Part shown: positions 1 to 7,738 of the stretch, one piece after another | How positions within the stretch are numbered: position 1 is the stretch's first letter | Layout: each line of letters starts with the position of its first letter | NCBI RefSeq assembly: GCF_020075545.1 | Contig: NZ_JAIQZK010000002.1 | Span: 434,001 to 498,000, forward strand | Source of the DNA: Nocardioides sp. TRM66260-LWL | Lineage (GTDB): Bacteria > Actinomycetota > Actinomycetes > Propionibacteriales > Nocardioidaceae | Direction: 5' to 3' | DNA length: 64,000 nt | Program-made: the position numbers and the translations under genes | Notes under the pieces: generated by a model | Database searches by the model: none | Told to the model about the DNA's origin: nothing | The model's input: the letters and a program-made list of their open reading frames with translations, nothing else

Positions 1-56
1 GACCCGCTCGCCCACCACCGACACGCAGCGATTCCCGCCCGTCCGCCGCCGATCCC

Positions 57-62
57 TAGGCT
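57..62 (+). promoter_or_regulatory. -10 hexamer TAGGCT, leaderless serA promoter
   Basis: TAGGCT lies 6 nt before the GTG of serA, placing the transcript start at or next to the start codon. Confidence 0.6.
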
Positions 63-68
63 GACCCC

Positions 69-1268
69 GTGAAGGTGCTGCTGCTCGAGAACATCCACCC
101 GGTCGCCGTCGAGGTGCTGGAGGCCCGCGGCTTCGAGGTCGAGCTGCTGGCCGGCTCCCTCTCCGAGGACGAGCTGATCGCGCGGCTGCCGAGCGTGAGC
201 ATGCTGGGCATCCGCTCCAACACCACCGTCACCGAGAAGGTGCTGGCCTCGGCGCCCGACCTGCTCGCCGTCGGCTGCTTCTGCATCGGCACCAACCAGG
301 TCGACCTGGCGGCGGCCGCGGCCCGCGGCGTGGCCGTCTTCAACGCGCCCTACTCGAACACGCGCAGCGTCGTCGAGCTGGTGATCGGCGAGATCATCGC
401 GCTCGCGCGTCGCCTGCACGAGAAGTCCGAGAAGATGCACGCCGGCGTCTGGGACAAGTCCGCGAAGGGCAGCCACGAGGTCCGCGGCCGGACGCTCGGC
501 ATCGTCGGGTACGGCAACATCGGCACCCAGCTCTCCAACCTCGCCGAGGCGCTCGGCATGCGGGTCATCTTCTTCGACACCGCCGACCGGCTCGCGCACG
601 GCAACGCCCAGCGCATGCGAACGCTCGACGAGCTGCTGGCTCAGGCCGACGTCGTCAGCCTCCACGTCGACGGACGACCGGGCAACGCCGGGCTGTTCGG
701 CGCCGAGGAGTTCGCGAAGATGAAGCCGCGCGCGTTCTTCATCAACGCCGCGCGGGGCATGGTCGTCGACACCGAGGCGCTGCGCGAGCACGTCCTCTCC
801 GGGCACATCGCCGGGGCGGCGCTCGACGTGTTCCCGATCGAGCCGAAGGCGCAGGGCGACGCGTTCGAGTCGCCGCTGCGCGGGCTCGACAACGTCATCC
901 TCACCCCGCACGTCGGCGGCTCCACGCAGGAGGCGCAGGAGGAGATCGGCTACTTCGTGGCCGGCAAGCTCGCGGGCTTCGCGCTCGAGGGGCGCACCGA
1001 GCTCTCGGTGAACCTCCCGGCGGTGGCGGCGCCGGCGCTGGCCTCCGGCCACCGCATCGGCTTCCTGCACGTCAACGTGCCGGGCGTGCTGGCGCGGGTC
1101 AACCACCTCCTCGCCGCCGCGGGCGCGAACATCACCGGCCAGTACCTCGCGACGGCCGGCGAGCAGGGCTACGTGGTCACCGACGCCACCGAGGCCCTGC
1201 CCGAGGCGTCGCTGGCCGACCTCGCCGCCGACGAGCAGTGCCTCTGGGTGCGCACCTTCGACGCCTGA
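69..1268 (+). CDS. serA: D-3-phosphoglycerate dehydrogenase with C-terminal ACT domain
   Basis: Oxidises 3-phosphoglycerate to 3-phosphohydroxypyruvate with NAD+, the first step of serine synthesis, in the cytoplasm. The 399-residue protein is close to the short E. coli-type SerA (about 410). Visible are the NAD-binding motif GYGNIG (147-152), the substrate/catalytic arginine in NAARGM (R229), the catalytic histidine in TPHVGGST (H281), and a C-terminal ACT domain (about 330-399) that in this family binds serine for feedback inhibition. GTG start chosen because TAGGCT ends 6 nt before it, the leaderless pattern seen across the window. It stands alone, followed by a hairpin. Confident assignment. 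Confidence 0.95.
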   Translation: MKVLLLENIHPVAVEVLEARGFEVELLAGSLSEDELIARLPSVSMLGIRSNTTVTEKVLASAPDLLAVGCFCIGTNQVDLAAAAARGVAVFNAPYSNTRSVVELVIGEIIALARRLHEKSEKMHAGVWDKSAKGSHEVRGRTLGIVGYGNIGTQLSNLAEALGMRVIFFDTADRLAHGNAQRMRTLDELLAQADVVSLHVDGRPGNAGLFGAEEFAKMKPRAFFINAARGMVVDTEALREHVLSGHIAGAALDVFPIEPKAQGDAFESPLRGLDNVILTPHVGGSTQEAQEEIGYFVAGKLAGFALEGRTELSVNLPAVAAPALASGHRIGFLHVNVPGVLARVNHLLAAAGANITGQYLATAGEQGYVVTDATEALPEASLADLAADEQCLWVRTFDA

Positions 1269-1282
1269 GCGCCCCCGGAGCG

Positions 1283-1305
1283 CCCCGGCACGACGTCCGC
1301 CGGGG
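1283..1305 (+). terminator. hairpin after serA
   Basis: Arms CCCCGGC and GCCGGGG with a 9-nt loop, just after the serA stop; no U tract, as is common in high-GC actinobacteria. Confidence 0.45.
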
Positions 1306-1330
1306 TTGGGCGCCCGGGGATGATGGACCG

Positions 1331-2218
1331 GTGAGTCCGACCCCCCTCGCGCCGCTGGCCGCGGTGCCGAACGCCGTCCGCGACCGACTCGGCGCCGCCC
1401 TGTTCGAGCGGGTCGCGGGGCCGGACGGACCCCGCCAGCGCGACCGCATCCACGGCCGCCCCGGCCCTCGCTGGTTCGCCCCCGACAGCGCGATCGCCCA
1501 AGTGCACGCGGACGCGGCGATGTTCGTCGGCGGCATCCGCGCGCTGCTCCTGCAGTCGCTGCACCCGGCGGCGATGCGCGCCGTCTCCGAGCACTCGGGC
1601 TACCGCGGCGACATGTGGGGGCGGCTTGCGCGCACCAGCACCTACCTGGCCGTCACGACCTTCGGGCACGAGGACGACGCGCAGGCGGCCGTCGACGCCG
1701 TCCGCTCGATCCACTCCCGCGTCACCGGCACGATGCCCGACGGCACCCCGTACGCCGCGAACGACCCCCACCTGCTCACCTGGGTGCACTGCGCCGAGGT
1801 CGACAGCTTCCTGCTGGCCCACCAGACCTACGGCGCCCGACCGCTGGACGACGCCCGTCGCGACGAGTACCTCGCGCAGACCGCGCAGGTGGCACGGCGT
1901 CTCGGCGCCGACGACCCGCCCACGACCTACGCGGCGCTGCAGGAGCGGCTGCGGGCCTACCGTCCCGAGCTGCGCGCGACCCCCGAGGCCCGCGAGGCGA
2001 TCGGCTACGTGCTGTGGCGGCCGCCGCTGCCGCTCGCCGCGCGTCCGGCCTACGGCGTGCTGGCCGCCGCCGCCGTCGGCCTGATGCCGTGGTGGACGCG
2101 CCCCGGGCTCCGGCTGCCCCTGCTGCCGGTCTCCGAGCGCACCGTCGTCCGCGTGGCCGGGTCGGCCGCGGTGGGCACCATCCGGTGGGCCATGACCCCG
2201 CCCGCGGTCGCCGACTGA
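1331..2218 (+). CDS. oxygenase MpaB / DUF2236 family protein
   Basis: Predicted haem-type oxygenase of the MpaB/latex-clearing-protein superfamily; substrate unknown. The 295-residue product has the family's conserved N-terminal helices, including LLLQSLHPAAM and SGYRGDMWGRL (histidine and arginine of the expected cofactor pocket), and the segment TWVHCAEVDSFL. The reading frame is open back to 1238, overlapping serA, but the GTG at 1331 follows the hexamer GATGAT by 6 nt like other leaderless starts here and matches where homology-like sequence begins. Single gene with its own downstream hairpin. Family assignment good; the reaction is not known. Confidence 0.8.
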   Translation: MSPTPLAPLAAVPNAVRDRLGAALFERVAGPDGPRQRDRIHGRPGPRWFAPDSAIAQVHADAAMFVGGIRALLLQSLHPAAMRAVSEHSGYRGDMWGRLARTSTYLAVTTFGHEDDAQAAVDAVRSIHSRVTGTMPDGTPYAANDPHLLTWVHCAEVDSFLLAHQTYGARPLDDARRDEYLAQTAQVARRLGADDPPTTYAALQERLRAYRPELRATPEAREAIGYVLWRPPLPLAARPAYGVLAAAAVGLMPWWTRPGLRLPLLPVSERTVVRVAGSAAVGTIRWAMTPPAVAD

Positions 2219-2238
2219 CCCTGCCGATCCCCTCCGTT

Positions 2239-2259
2239 CGGGCCATCCGGGGTGGCCCG
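2239..2259 (+). terminator. hairpin after MpaB-like gene
   Basis: Stem CGGGCCA / TGGCCCG with a 7-nt loop, 21 bases after the stop codon. Confidence 0.45.
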
Positions 2260-2314
2260 GGCGCGTCGCGTCGAAGCGCCGCTTCGTCGGGCGCGGCCGT
2301 CCGGCGCGTCGCCT

Positions 2315-2320
2315 TAGGTT
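2315..2320 (+). promoter_or_regulatory. -10 hexamer TAGGTT for the 2392 gene
   Basis: TAGGTT followed after 6 nt by an ATG (2327) that opens only an unlikely frame. The real gene starts at 2392 behind a purine-rich Shine-Dalgarno, so this promoter probably gives a leader of about 65 nt. Confidence 0.5.
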
Positions 2321-2391
2321 CCTCTCATGTCGGCCGTAGTCGGCAGGGACGGGACGACGTGGGGGCGTCCCGCCGGGGAAGGGGGCTCGCC

Positions 2392-3312
2392 ATGGAGCTG
2401 GGCTGGGGCTCGACCGAGGTCGAGGTGCGGATCGGGATCGTGCGTCCGGGGCCGTCGCTGCTGCGGCTGCGCTGGTCCGCCGACGGACGGGTGCTGGGCG
2501 AGCGCAGGCTGCTCGGCGACCGCGCCGTGCTGCACGTGCCGGCCGGCCTGCTCGTCCTCGAGCTCGTCGACGACCGGGCCGCCCACGACCCGCGACGCCA
2601 GGCCCCGGCGCGCACCACGCTGCGCACGACGCCCGGCTCGCGCCACGACGTCCGGCTGGTGATGCGACACGGCGCCAGCGTGCACGCCACCCTGCGCCGC
2701 GCCGACGGCTCCCCCGACCGGTTCGGTCGCCTCGAGGTGCTGCTCGCCGACGGCTCGGTGCGGCACGGACGCGCCGACGGCGACGGCGAGGTGGTCGTCG
2801 CGGGCCTGCCCGCCGGCGCCGTGCGCGTCTCGGCGCGCTCGGGCAGCCGCGTCTCGACCCAGGTGCCGGTGTGCCTGCGGGCCGGCGAGGGCGTGGCCCT
2901 CGACCTGCGGGCCGACCTGGCGGCCCTGACGCCGCCGTCCCTCGTCCCGGCCGCCCTCGGCGGGGCCGTCGCCGGACGCGTGCTCGACGCCGCGACCCGG
3001 ACGCCGGTGCGCGCCGCCCGGGTCGAGCTGCGCGACGCGCGGGGCACCCTGCTGGCCCGCGGACGCACCGACGCGGCCGGCCACTACCTGCTCGGCGGCG
3101 ACCTCGGGTCGGTCGCGGGCGCCAGCGTCGTCGTGCGCTCCGGCCCCGACCGGGCGGCGGTCGACCGGGCCGTCGTGCGCGGGGTGGCGGTCGCGGGCTC
3201 GGGCGTCACCGCGGCGCCGGAGGCCCTGCTGCCGCGCACCCCCAGCCGGCTCCCCGCGCTGCACGAGCGCGGCACCGTCACGGCCCTGCGCCTGCCCAGC
3301 CTGCGCGTCTGA
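2392..3312 (+). CDS. carboxypeptidase-regulatory-like domain protein, unknown function
   Basis: A 306-residue cytosolic-looking protein without signal peptide or membrane segment. The part from about residue 200 (AVAGRVLDAATRTPVRAARV followed by GRTDAAGHYLL) is a carboxypeptidase-regulatory-like/transthyretin-type beta sandwich, and residues 90-150 look like a weaker copy of the same kind (RFGRLEVLLADGSV, DGEVVVAGLPAG). Such domains are generic binding or structural modules. ATG chosen because GGGGAAGGGGG lies just upstream. It converges on the ketosteroid-isomerase-like gene with a shared hairpin. Function not recognised. Confidence 0.65.
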   Translation: MELGWGSTEVEVRIGIVRPGPSLLRLRWSADGRVLGERRLLGDRAVLHVPAGLLVLELVDDRAAHDPRRQAPARTTLRTTPGSRHDVRLVMRHGASVHATLRRADGSPDRFGRLEVLLADGSVRHGRADGDGEVVVAGLPAGAVRVSARSGSRVSTQVPVCLRAGEGVALDLRADLAALTPPSLVPAALGGAVAGRVLDAATRTPVRAARVELRDARGTLLARGRTDAAGHYLLGGDLGSVAGASVVVRSGPDRAAVDRAVVRGVAVAGSGVTAAPEALLPRTPSRLPALHERGTVTALRLPSLRV

Positions 3313-3315
3313 GCG

Positions 3316-3354
3316 CCTGAGCGCCTGCGCGACTGCGCGCCTGCGCGGCTCAGG
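3316..3354. terminator. bidirectional hairpin between convergent genes
   Basis: CCTGAGC (3316-3322) pairs with GCTCAGG (3348-3354) around a GC-rich loop that can itself fold; it spans the end of the leftward gene. Confidence 0.4.
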
Positions 3355-3724
3355 TCGTGCGCAGGTCGCCGGGGCCCCAGAAGGCCCGCATCGAGGTGAT
3401 CCGCGCGTCGTCGTCGAAGGTCATGACGTCGATCGGCGCGAGCACGAGCGTGGCGTCCGGGGTGTGGGTGGCGACCTCGAAGAGGAACGCCGCCTGGCCG
3501 GCGGTGATGCGCGACTCGATCAGTCGGGTGGTCTGCTCGAGGTCGTCCAGCGTCGCGTAGAACGCGCGGATCGCCTCGCGCCCGTGCAGCGCGTCGGAGC
3601 CGACCGGGTCCTCGAGGGTCGCGTCCTCCGCGTAGAGGGCGGCGATCTCCGACGACGGCCCGGTGGCCACGAGGGCCACGTAGCGCTCGACGACGGCGCG
3701 GATCTGCTCTTCGGACGCCGGCAT
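3350..3724 (-). CDS. SnoaL-like / ketosteroid-isomerase-like protein
   Basis: A 124-residue cone-fold (NTF2-like) protein of the steroid delta-isomerase group. Matching features are the N-terminal VVERYVALVATG helix with a tyrosine, ALYAEDATLEDPVGSDALHGREAI containing the aspartate expected as general base, and the C-terminal VMTFDDDARI with the second acidic pair. Shine-Dalgarno AGGAGGGG precedes the ATG. A KstR-type operator overlaps the transcription start, consistent with a role in steroid or lipid catabolism, where isomerisation of a 3-oxo-delta5 steroid would be the expected reaction. The substrate is inferred from family and operator only. Confidence 0.75.
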   Translation of the reverse strand: MPASEEQIRAVVERYVALVATGPSSEIAALYAEDATLEDPVGSDALHGREAIRAFYATLDDLEQTTRLIESRITAGQAAFLFEVATHTPDATLVLAPIDVMTFDDDARITSMRAFWGPGDLRTT

Positions 3725-3740
3725 GGCCCCTCCTGGAGAT

Positions 3741-3754
3741 GAGAACGTGTTCTA
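3741..3754 (-). promoter_or_regulatory. KstR-type operator 1
   Basis: Read leftward the site is TAGAACACGTTCTC, 13 of 14 positions fitting TNNAACNNGTTNNA. It lies just downstream of a -10 TAGAGT (3765-3760), covering about +1 to +14, so a bound repressor would block the ketosteroid-isomerase-like gene. Confidence 0.65.
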
Positions 3755-3810
3755 CCTCGACTCTAGCCCCCCGCTGGCACCGGCGTGCCCGGTGGTGTTC
3801 GATGACCGGC

Positions 3811-4491
3811 ATGGCCGCGAACCCCACCGCCGACGAGCCCCCGCATCCCGGCCCGAGCGAGCCGTCCGCGCTGCGCTCCGCCCTCGCCGAGCGCTGGCCG
3901 CTCGACGACCTGCCGCAGCTGCGCGACGACCTGCTCGACGCCTACGCCGACCCCGCCCGTCGGCACCACGACCTGCTCCACCTCCGCGAGGTGCTCGACC
4001 ACCTCGCCGAGCTCGCGGCGCACGGCGCCGCCCACGCCCTCACGCCGGCCGTCGTGCTGGCCGCGTGGTTCCACGACGCCGTGTGCGACGGCGAGCGCGA
4101 CGCCGAGGAGCGCTCGGCCGCCTGGGCCGAGCACGCGCTGGCCCCGGCCCTCGACCCCGCGACGGTCGCCGAGGTGGCGCGCCTGGTGCGCGTGACGGAG
4201 GGCCACGACCCGGCCGACGACGACCCGTCCGGGTGCGCGCTCTCCGACGCCGACCTGGCGATCCTCGCCGCGTCGCCCGTCCGCTACGACCGGTACGCCG
4301 CGGCGATCCGCGCCGAGTTCGCCCACCTGGACGACGCCACCTTCGCCGCCGGGCGCGCCGCCGTGCTCGCCTTCCTCGAGGCCAAGCCGACGCTCTTCCA
4401 CACCCCGTGGGCCCGCGAGCGCTGGGAGCTGGCGGCGCGGAGCAACCTGGCCCGCGAGCGCGCCGCCCTCGCCGCCGCCCGGGTGGCGTGA
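3811..4491 (+). CDS. HD-superfamily metal-dependent phosphohydrolase-like protein
   Basis: A 226-residue HD-domain protein of the COG4339 type. RRHHDLLHLREVLDHL supplies an upstream histidine, AAWFHDAVCDG carries the HD metal pair, and the C-terminal FHTPWARERWELAARSNL is the characteristic tail of this group. Such proteins are predicted to hydrolyse phosphate esters or nucleotides, but the substrate is unknown. Two in-frame ATGs are close (3802 and 3811); the second is preferred because the hexamer TTCGAT precedes it by 7 nt. The operator region of the divergent isomerase-like gene lies just upstream. Confidence 0.75.
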   Translation: MAANPTADEPPHPGPSEPSALRSALAERWPLDDLPQLRDDLLDAYADPARRHHDLLHLREVLDHLAELAAHGAAHALTPAVVLAAWFHDAVCDGERDAEERSAAWAEHALAPALDPATVAEVARLVRVTEGHDPADDDPSGCALSDADLAILAASPVRYDRYAAAIRAEFAHLDDATFAAGRAAVLAFLEAKPTLFHTPWARERWELAARSNLARERAALAAARVA

Positions 4492-4557
4492 CGCGCGGCA
4501 CGCACCGGGGCCGCTGAAGCCGGGCGCCACCGTGGCCGCCGCTGCCATGCTCCGGCC

Positions 4558-5877
4558 ATGACCACGCCCACCCCGCGCACGGTGCTGCGCGGCGCCCGCT
4601 GGCCCGGTGACGTCGCGCTGCGCGACGGGCTCATCGTCGCGGTCGGCGGCCCGGGCGAGCCCCTGCCCGCCGAGCCCGGCGACGTCGTCCTCGACTGCGC
4701 GGGCGACCTGCTCACCGCCGGCCTGGTGAACACCCACCACCACCTCTACCAGTGGCTCACCCGCGGCTGGGCCGTCGACGAGACGCTGTTCGGCTGGCTG
4801 CGCACGCTCTACCCCGTGTGGGCCCGCCTGACGCCGGAGGACGTCGAGGCGGCGGCCGCCGTCGGCCTCGCCGAGCTGGCGCTCTCGGGCTGCACGACCG
4901 CCGCCGACCACCACTACCTGGTGCCCGGCGGGGACGACTCGGTCTTCGACGCCCTGGCCGCGGCCGCGCGGCGGATCGGCGTCCGGCTGCACCTGGCCCG
5001 GGGCTCGATGGACCTCGGCGAGAGTCGCGGCGGCCTGCCGCCGGACGCCGTCGTCGAGGACCTCGACGACATCCTCGCCTCGACCGAGGCCGTGCACGCA
5101 CGGCTGCACGACGGCGAGCGGATCGTGGTGACGGTCGCGCCGTGCAGCCCGTTCAGCGTGAGCCGCGAGCTGATGGTGGAGTCGGCGGCGCTCGCCCGTC
5201 GCCTCGGGCTGCGGCTGCACACGCACCTGGCCGAGACGCTGGACGAGGAGCGCGACTCCCTGGCCCGCTTCGGCCGCCGTCCGCTCGAGGTGCTCGACGA
5301 GCTCGGCTGGATCGCGCCGGACGTGTGGGTCGCCCACGGCATCCACTTCTCCGACGGCGAGGTGCTCCGGCTCGGCTCGACGCGCACCGGCGTGGCCCAC
5401 TGCCCCTCGTCCAACGGTCGTCTCGGGGCCGGCATCGCCCGCGTGCGCGACCTCCGGGACGCGGGCGTCCCGGTCGGCCTCGGCGTCGACGGCGTGGCCT
5501 CGAACGAGAACGGCCGCCTGCTGCCGGAGCTGCGGCAGGCCCTGCTGCTGGCCCGGCTGCGGGCGACGGACCCGACCGCGCTCGGCGCGGCCGACGCCCT
5601 CGACCTCGCCACCCGGGGCGGCGCGGCGTGCCTGGGACGCGACGACCTCGGCGAGCTGCGCGTCGGCCTGCGGGCCGACGTCGTGGTCTGGCCCGGCGAC
5701 GACCTGCACGACGTGCTCGACCCGCTGGCCGGCCTCGTCCTGGGGCCCGAGCGCACCGCCCGCCACGTGCTGGTGGGCGGCGAGCCGATCGTCCGGGACG
5801 GCGCGCTGGTCGGCGCCGACCTCGAGGCCCTGCGGGCCGATCTGACGCGCCGCGCCCGCCGACTGCAGCCTGCGTGA
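4558..5877 (+). CDS. 8-oxoguanine deaminase-like amidohydrolase
   Basis: A 439-residue cytosolic zinc amidohydrolase resembling the 8-oxoguanine deaminase / hydroxydechloroatrazine ethylaminohydrolase group. Metal ligands and active-site residues are visible: NTHHHLYQ (HxH), LHTHLAETLDEE (His and Glu), WVAHGIHFSD (His) and GLGVDGVASNE (Asp). The segment TLYPVWARLTPED is typical of the 8-oxoguanine-type members. It would convert 8-oxoguanine to urate plus ammonia, clearing oxidised purine. ATG follows CATGCT by 6 nt. Substrate is by family resemblance; other deaminases of the superfamily cannot be excluded. Confidence 0.8.
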   Translation: MTTPTPRTVLRGARWPGDVALRDGLIVAVGGPGEPLPAEPGDVVLDCAGDLLTAGLVNTHHHLYQWLTRGWAVDETLFGWLRTLYPVWARLTPEDVEAAAAVGLAELALSGCTTAADHHYLVPGGDDSVFDALAAAARRIGVRLHLARGSMDLGESRGGLPPDAVVEDLDDILASTEAVHARLHDGERIVVTVAPCSPFSVSRELMVESAALARRLGLRLHTHLAETLDEERDSLARFGRRPLEVLDELGWIAPDVWVAHGIHFSDGEVLRLGSTRTGVAHCPSSNGRLGAGIARVRDLRDAGVPVGLGVDGVASNENGRLLPELRQALLLARLRATDPTALGAADALDLATRGGAACLGRDDLGELRVGLRADVVVWPGDDLHDVLDPLAGLVLGPERTARHVLVGGEPIVRDGALVGADLEALRADLTRRARRLQPA

Positions 5878-5906
5878 GCCTTGGACCGCGCGTGTTGGAT
5901 GGCGGG

Positions 5907-6272
5907 GTGGACGCCACCCAGCTGATGGAGGCCCGAGCCCGGGTCCTCCGCGATCTCGAGTCGCGCGGCCTGGCCACGCCCGTCGCCGTCTCCGCCCTGG
6001 AGGAGGCTGTCTCGTCCCGCAGCTGGTGGGTCGAGCAGTGGCCGGCCGGCGCGGAGTACCTCGCCGGGCTCATCGCCCAGGACGTGCAGGACACCCTCGC
6101 CGAGACCGTCGGCCGCTGGCCGCTGTGCCGGCTGTGCGACGGGCCCGAGCACAGCCTCTACATCGCCCCCGACCTCGGCGGGCCGGACCCGACCTGGGTG
6201 TGCGAGGAGAGCGGACGCGAGGTCGCGCCGCTCGGCCACCTCGGCGGCGTGCGCTCGCTCGGCGACGACTGA
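5907..6272 (+). CDS. small hypothetical protein with CxxC knuckle
   Basis: A 121-residue acidic protein not recognised. An N-terminal helical half (EARARVLRDLESRG, ALEEAVSSRSWWVEQW) is followed by PLCRLCDGPEH, a CxxC, and then WVCEESG, so a half-complete zinc-binding knuckle is possible. The frame is open far upstream, but the GTG at 5907 follows TTGGAT by 6 nt and the composition changes there. It sits 29 nt after the deaminase gene on the same strand and may be read through from it; it converges on the GntR gene. Confidence 0.55.
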   Translation: MDATQLMEARARVLRDLESRGLATPVAVSALEEAVSSRSWWVEQWPAGAEYLAGLIAQDVQDTLAETVGRWPLCRLCDGPEHSLYIAPDLGGPDPTWVCEESGREVAPLGHLGGVRSLGDD

Positions 6273-6279
6273 CGATCGA

Positions 6280-6301
6280 CGCCCGACCCGAGACGCGGGC
6301 G
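6280..6301. terminator. short hairpin between convergent genes
   Basis: CGCCCG and CGGGCG arms with a 10-nt loop in the 30-bp gap between the 5907 gene and the GntR regulator. Confidence 0.35.
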
Positions 6302-6302
6302 C

Positions 6303-7019
6303 TCAGGCGTGGCCCAGCTGCACCCAGAGCGTGTAGCGGTCGGCCCGGTAGACCGAGCGGCTGACCTCGACGACCTTCTCCCCGGCCAGCGCGCGCCGCG
6401 AGTGCCGCAGCACCGGCCCGCCGCGCTCCATCTCCAGGTGGACGGCCTCGTCGGGCGAGGCGAGGTCGGCGGCGATGGAGTCCTCGGCCCACGTCGGACG
6501 CAGCCCGCGGGCCTCGAACGCGTCGTACAGGCTGGTGGGCAGCGCGGACTGCAGGAAGCCCGGGAGGAGCACCTCGTTGAGGTAGGCGTCCTCCAGGCAC
6601 ATCGCGGCGCCGTCGGCGCAGCGCAGCCGGCGCCAGTGGATGACGGCGTCGCCCTCGGTCAGGTTGAGCGCGCGGGCGACGCCCGGACCGGCCTGCTCGC
6701 GCCGGGCGAGGAGGGTCTGCGACTCCGACAGCAGACCGCGGCGGGCCATCTCCTCGGTGAAGCCCACGATGCGGCTGGCGGTGCGGCGGGGGCGGGCGAC
6801 GAAGGTGCCGCGGCCGGGGATGCGCTCGAGCACGCCCTCGACGACGAGCGCGTCCATCGCCTGCCGGACGGTCATGCGCGCGACGCTGAACTGGTGGACC
6901 AGCTCGCGCTCGGACGGCGCCGGCGAGCCCGGGGCGCTCCCGGAGACCAACGACCGCACGTACTCGCGCACCTGCACGTGCTTGAGCGTGCGGCCATCCG
7001 GAGCCATGACCTTGTCCAC
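6303..7019 (-). CDS. GntR-family regulator with UTRA domain
   Basis: A 238-residue transcription factor of the HutC subfamily. The N-terminal winged helix-turn-helix (about 15-75) contains PSERELVHQFSVARMTVRQA and ends with the wing IPGRGTFVA; the C-terminal UTRA ligand domain (about 90-235) includes VIHWRRLRCADG and SVYRADRYTLWVQL. The effector is unknown. GTG start chosen because TAACCT precedes it by 7 nt. Divergent from the SRPBCC gene across a region with several copies of CCATCCGG, one of them inside its own first codons, suggesting autoregulation. Confidence 0.85.
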   Translation of the reverse strand: MDKVMAPDGRTLKHVQVREYVRSLVSGSAPGSPAPSERELVHQFSVARMTVRQAMDALVVEGVLERIPGRGTFVARPRRTASRIVGFTEEMARRGLLSESQTLLARREQAGPGVARALNLTEGDAVIHWRRLRCADGAAMCLEDAYLNEVLLPGFLQSALPTSLYDAFEARGLRPTWAEDSIAADLASPDEAVHLEMERGGPVLRHSRRALAGEKVVEVSRSVYRADRYTLWVQLGHA

Positions 7020-7149
7020 GGGTTGAAGGTTAAGGATCCCCTCAGGTGCGCGTCAGGCGAACGGCCGGACCGGATGGCCCAAATGACCCATCCGGACCAG
7101 GGACGACGTTGTCCGGAGTGGCCCGGTCCCGCCATCCGGACCGTCCGGA
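6994..7149. promoter_or_regulatory. repeated CCATCCGG motif in divergent GntR/SRPBCC promoter region
   Basis: CCATCCGGA occurs at 6994-7002, 7088-7096 and 7132-7140, and in inverted form (CCGGATGG) at 7070-7077. Further TCCGGA cores lie at 7112-7117 and 7144-7149. The spacing around both promoters looks like a multi-site operator; binding protein unknown, the adjacent GntR being the obvious candidate. Confidence 0.4.
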
Positions 7150-7199
7150 CGTCGGCGGGGACCGTCCAAGGGGATGAGCGGGCTCGCGTCCGGCCCGCC

Positions 7200-7205
7200 T
7201 AGGTT
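7200..7205 (+). promoter_or_regulatory. -10 hexamer TAGGTT, leaderless SRPBCC promoter
   Basis: TAGGTT is followed by 6 nt and then the ATG at 7212. Confidence 0.6.
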
Positions 7206-7211
7206 CGACGC

Positions 7212-7664
7212 ATGCACGTCGAGCGCACCTTCACGGTCCCCCGTCCGCCCGAGGTCGTCTACGACTACCTCGTCGACTTCACCCGTACCGAGGAGTGGGA
7301 CCCGGGCACCGTGCGCACGACCCTCGTCGAGGGCGCGCCCGACCTCGGCGTCGGCACCCGCTACGCGAACACCTCGCAGTTCATGGGCCGCGAGGTCGAG
7401 CTCACGTACACCACCGAGGTCGCCGAGCGGCCGCACCGCCTGGAGTTCCAGGGCGTCCAGAAGAGCTCGACCGCGCGCGACATCCTCTCCTTCACCCCGG
7501 CGACCGTCGACGGCCAGCCGGGCACGCGCCTCCACTACCGCGCCGAGTTCCGGTTCTCCGGGGTGCTGAAGGTGCTCGCCCCGCTGGTCGTGCCCTTCAA
7601 GCTCCGCTCGCTGGCCGACGAGACGGTCGAGCAGCTGCGCCGGACGCTCGTCGAGCGCGCCTGA
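7212..7664 (+). CDS. SRPBCC (START/polyketide-cyclase-like) family protein
   Basis: A 150-residue helix-grip protein. It begins MHVERTFTVPRPPEVVYDYL, the usual first strand and helix of this fold, continues with the conserved TEEWDPGT, and ends in a long amphipathic helix (FKLRSLADETVEQLRRTL). Such proteins bind hydrophobic ligands in a deep cavity; no catalytic residues can be named. Leaderless ATG. It is transcribed divergently from the GntR regulator, which may control it. Function beyond the family is unknown. Confidence 0.75.
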   Translation: MHVERTFTVPRPPEVVYDYLVDFTRTEEWDPGTVRTTLVEGAPDLGVGTRYANTSQFMGREVELTYTTEVAERPHRLEFQGVQKSSTARDILSFTPATVDGQPGTRLHYRAEFRFSGVLKVLAPLVVPFKLRSLADETVEQLRRTLVERA

Positions 7665-7701
7665 CTCCCTCCCCTGAGGCGGCGATCCGTCCAGACGGAG
7701 G

Positions 7702-7717
7702 TAGAACACGCGTTCGA
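7702..7717 (+). promoter_or_regulatory. LexA (SOS) box upstream of alkB
   Basis: TAGAACACGCGTTCGA matches the actinobacterial SOS box TCGAAC-N4-GTTCGA except for one base in the left arm. It ends 8 nt before the -10 TAGGCT (7726-7731), so LexA would cover the -35 region and block RNA polymerase. Confidence 0.75.
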
Positions 7718-7725
7718 TCCGGGGG

Positions 7726-7731
7726 TAGGCT
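7726..7731 (+). promoter_or_regulatory. -10 hexamer TAGGCT of alkB
   Basis: Seven nt separate it from the ATG at 7739; the LexA box lies immediately upstream. Confidence 0.6.
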
Positions 7732-7738
7732 GCCGAGC

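Noticed and set aside
2327..2662. Leaderless-looking ATG at 2327 opening a 111-codon frame
   Set aside because: Product is Arg/Cys/Gly-rich noise; the frame starting at 2392 has a Shine-Dalgarno and recognisable domains.
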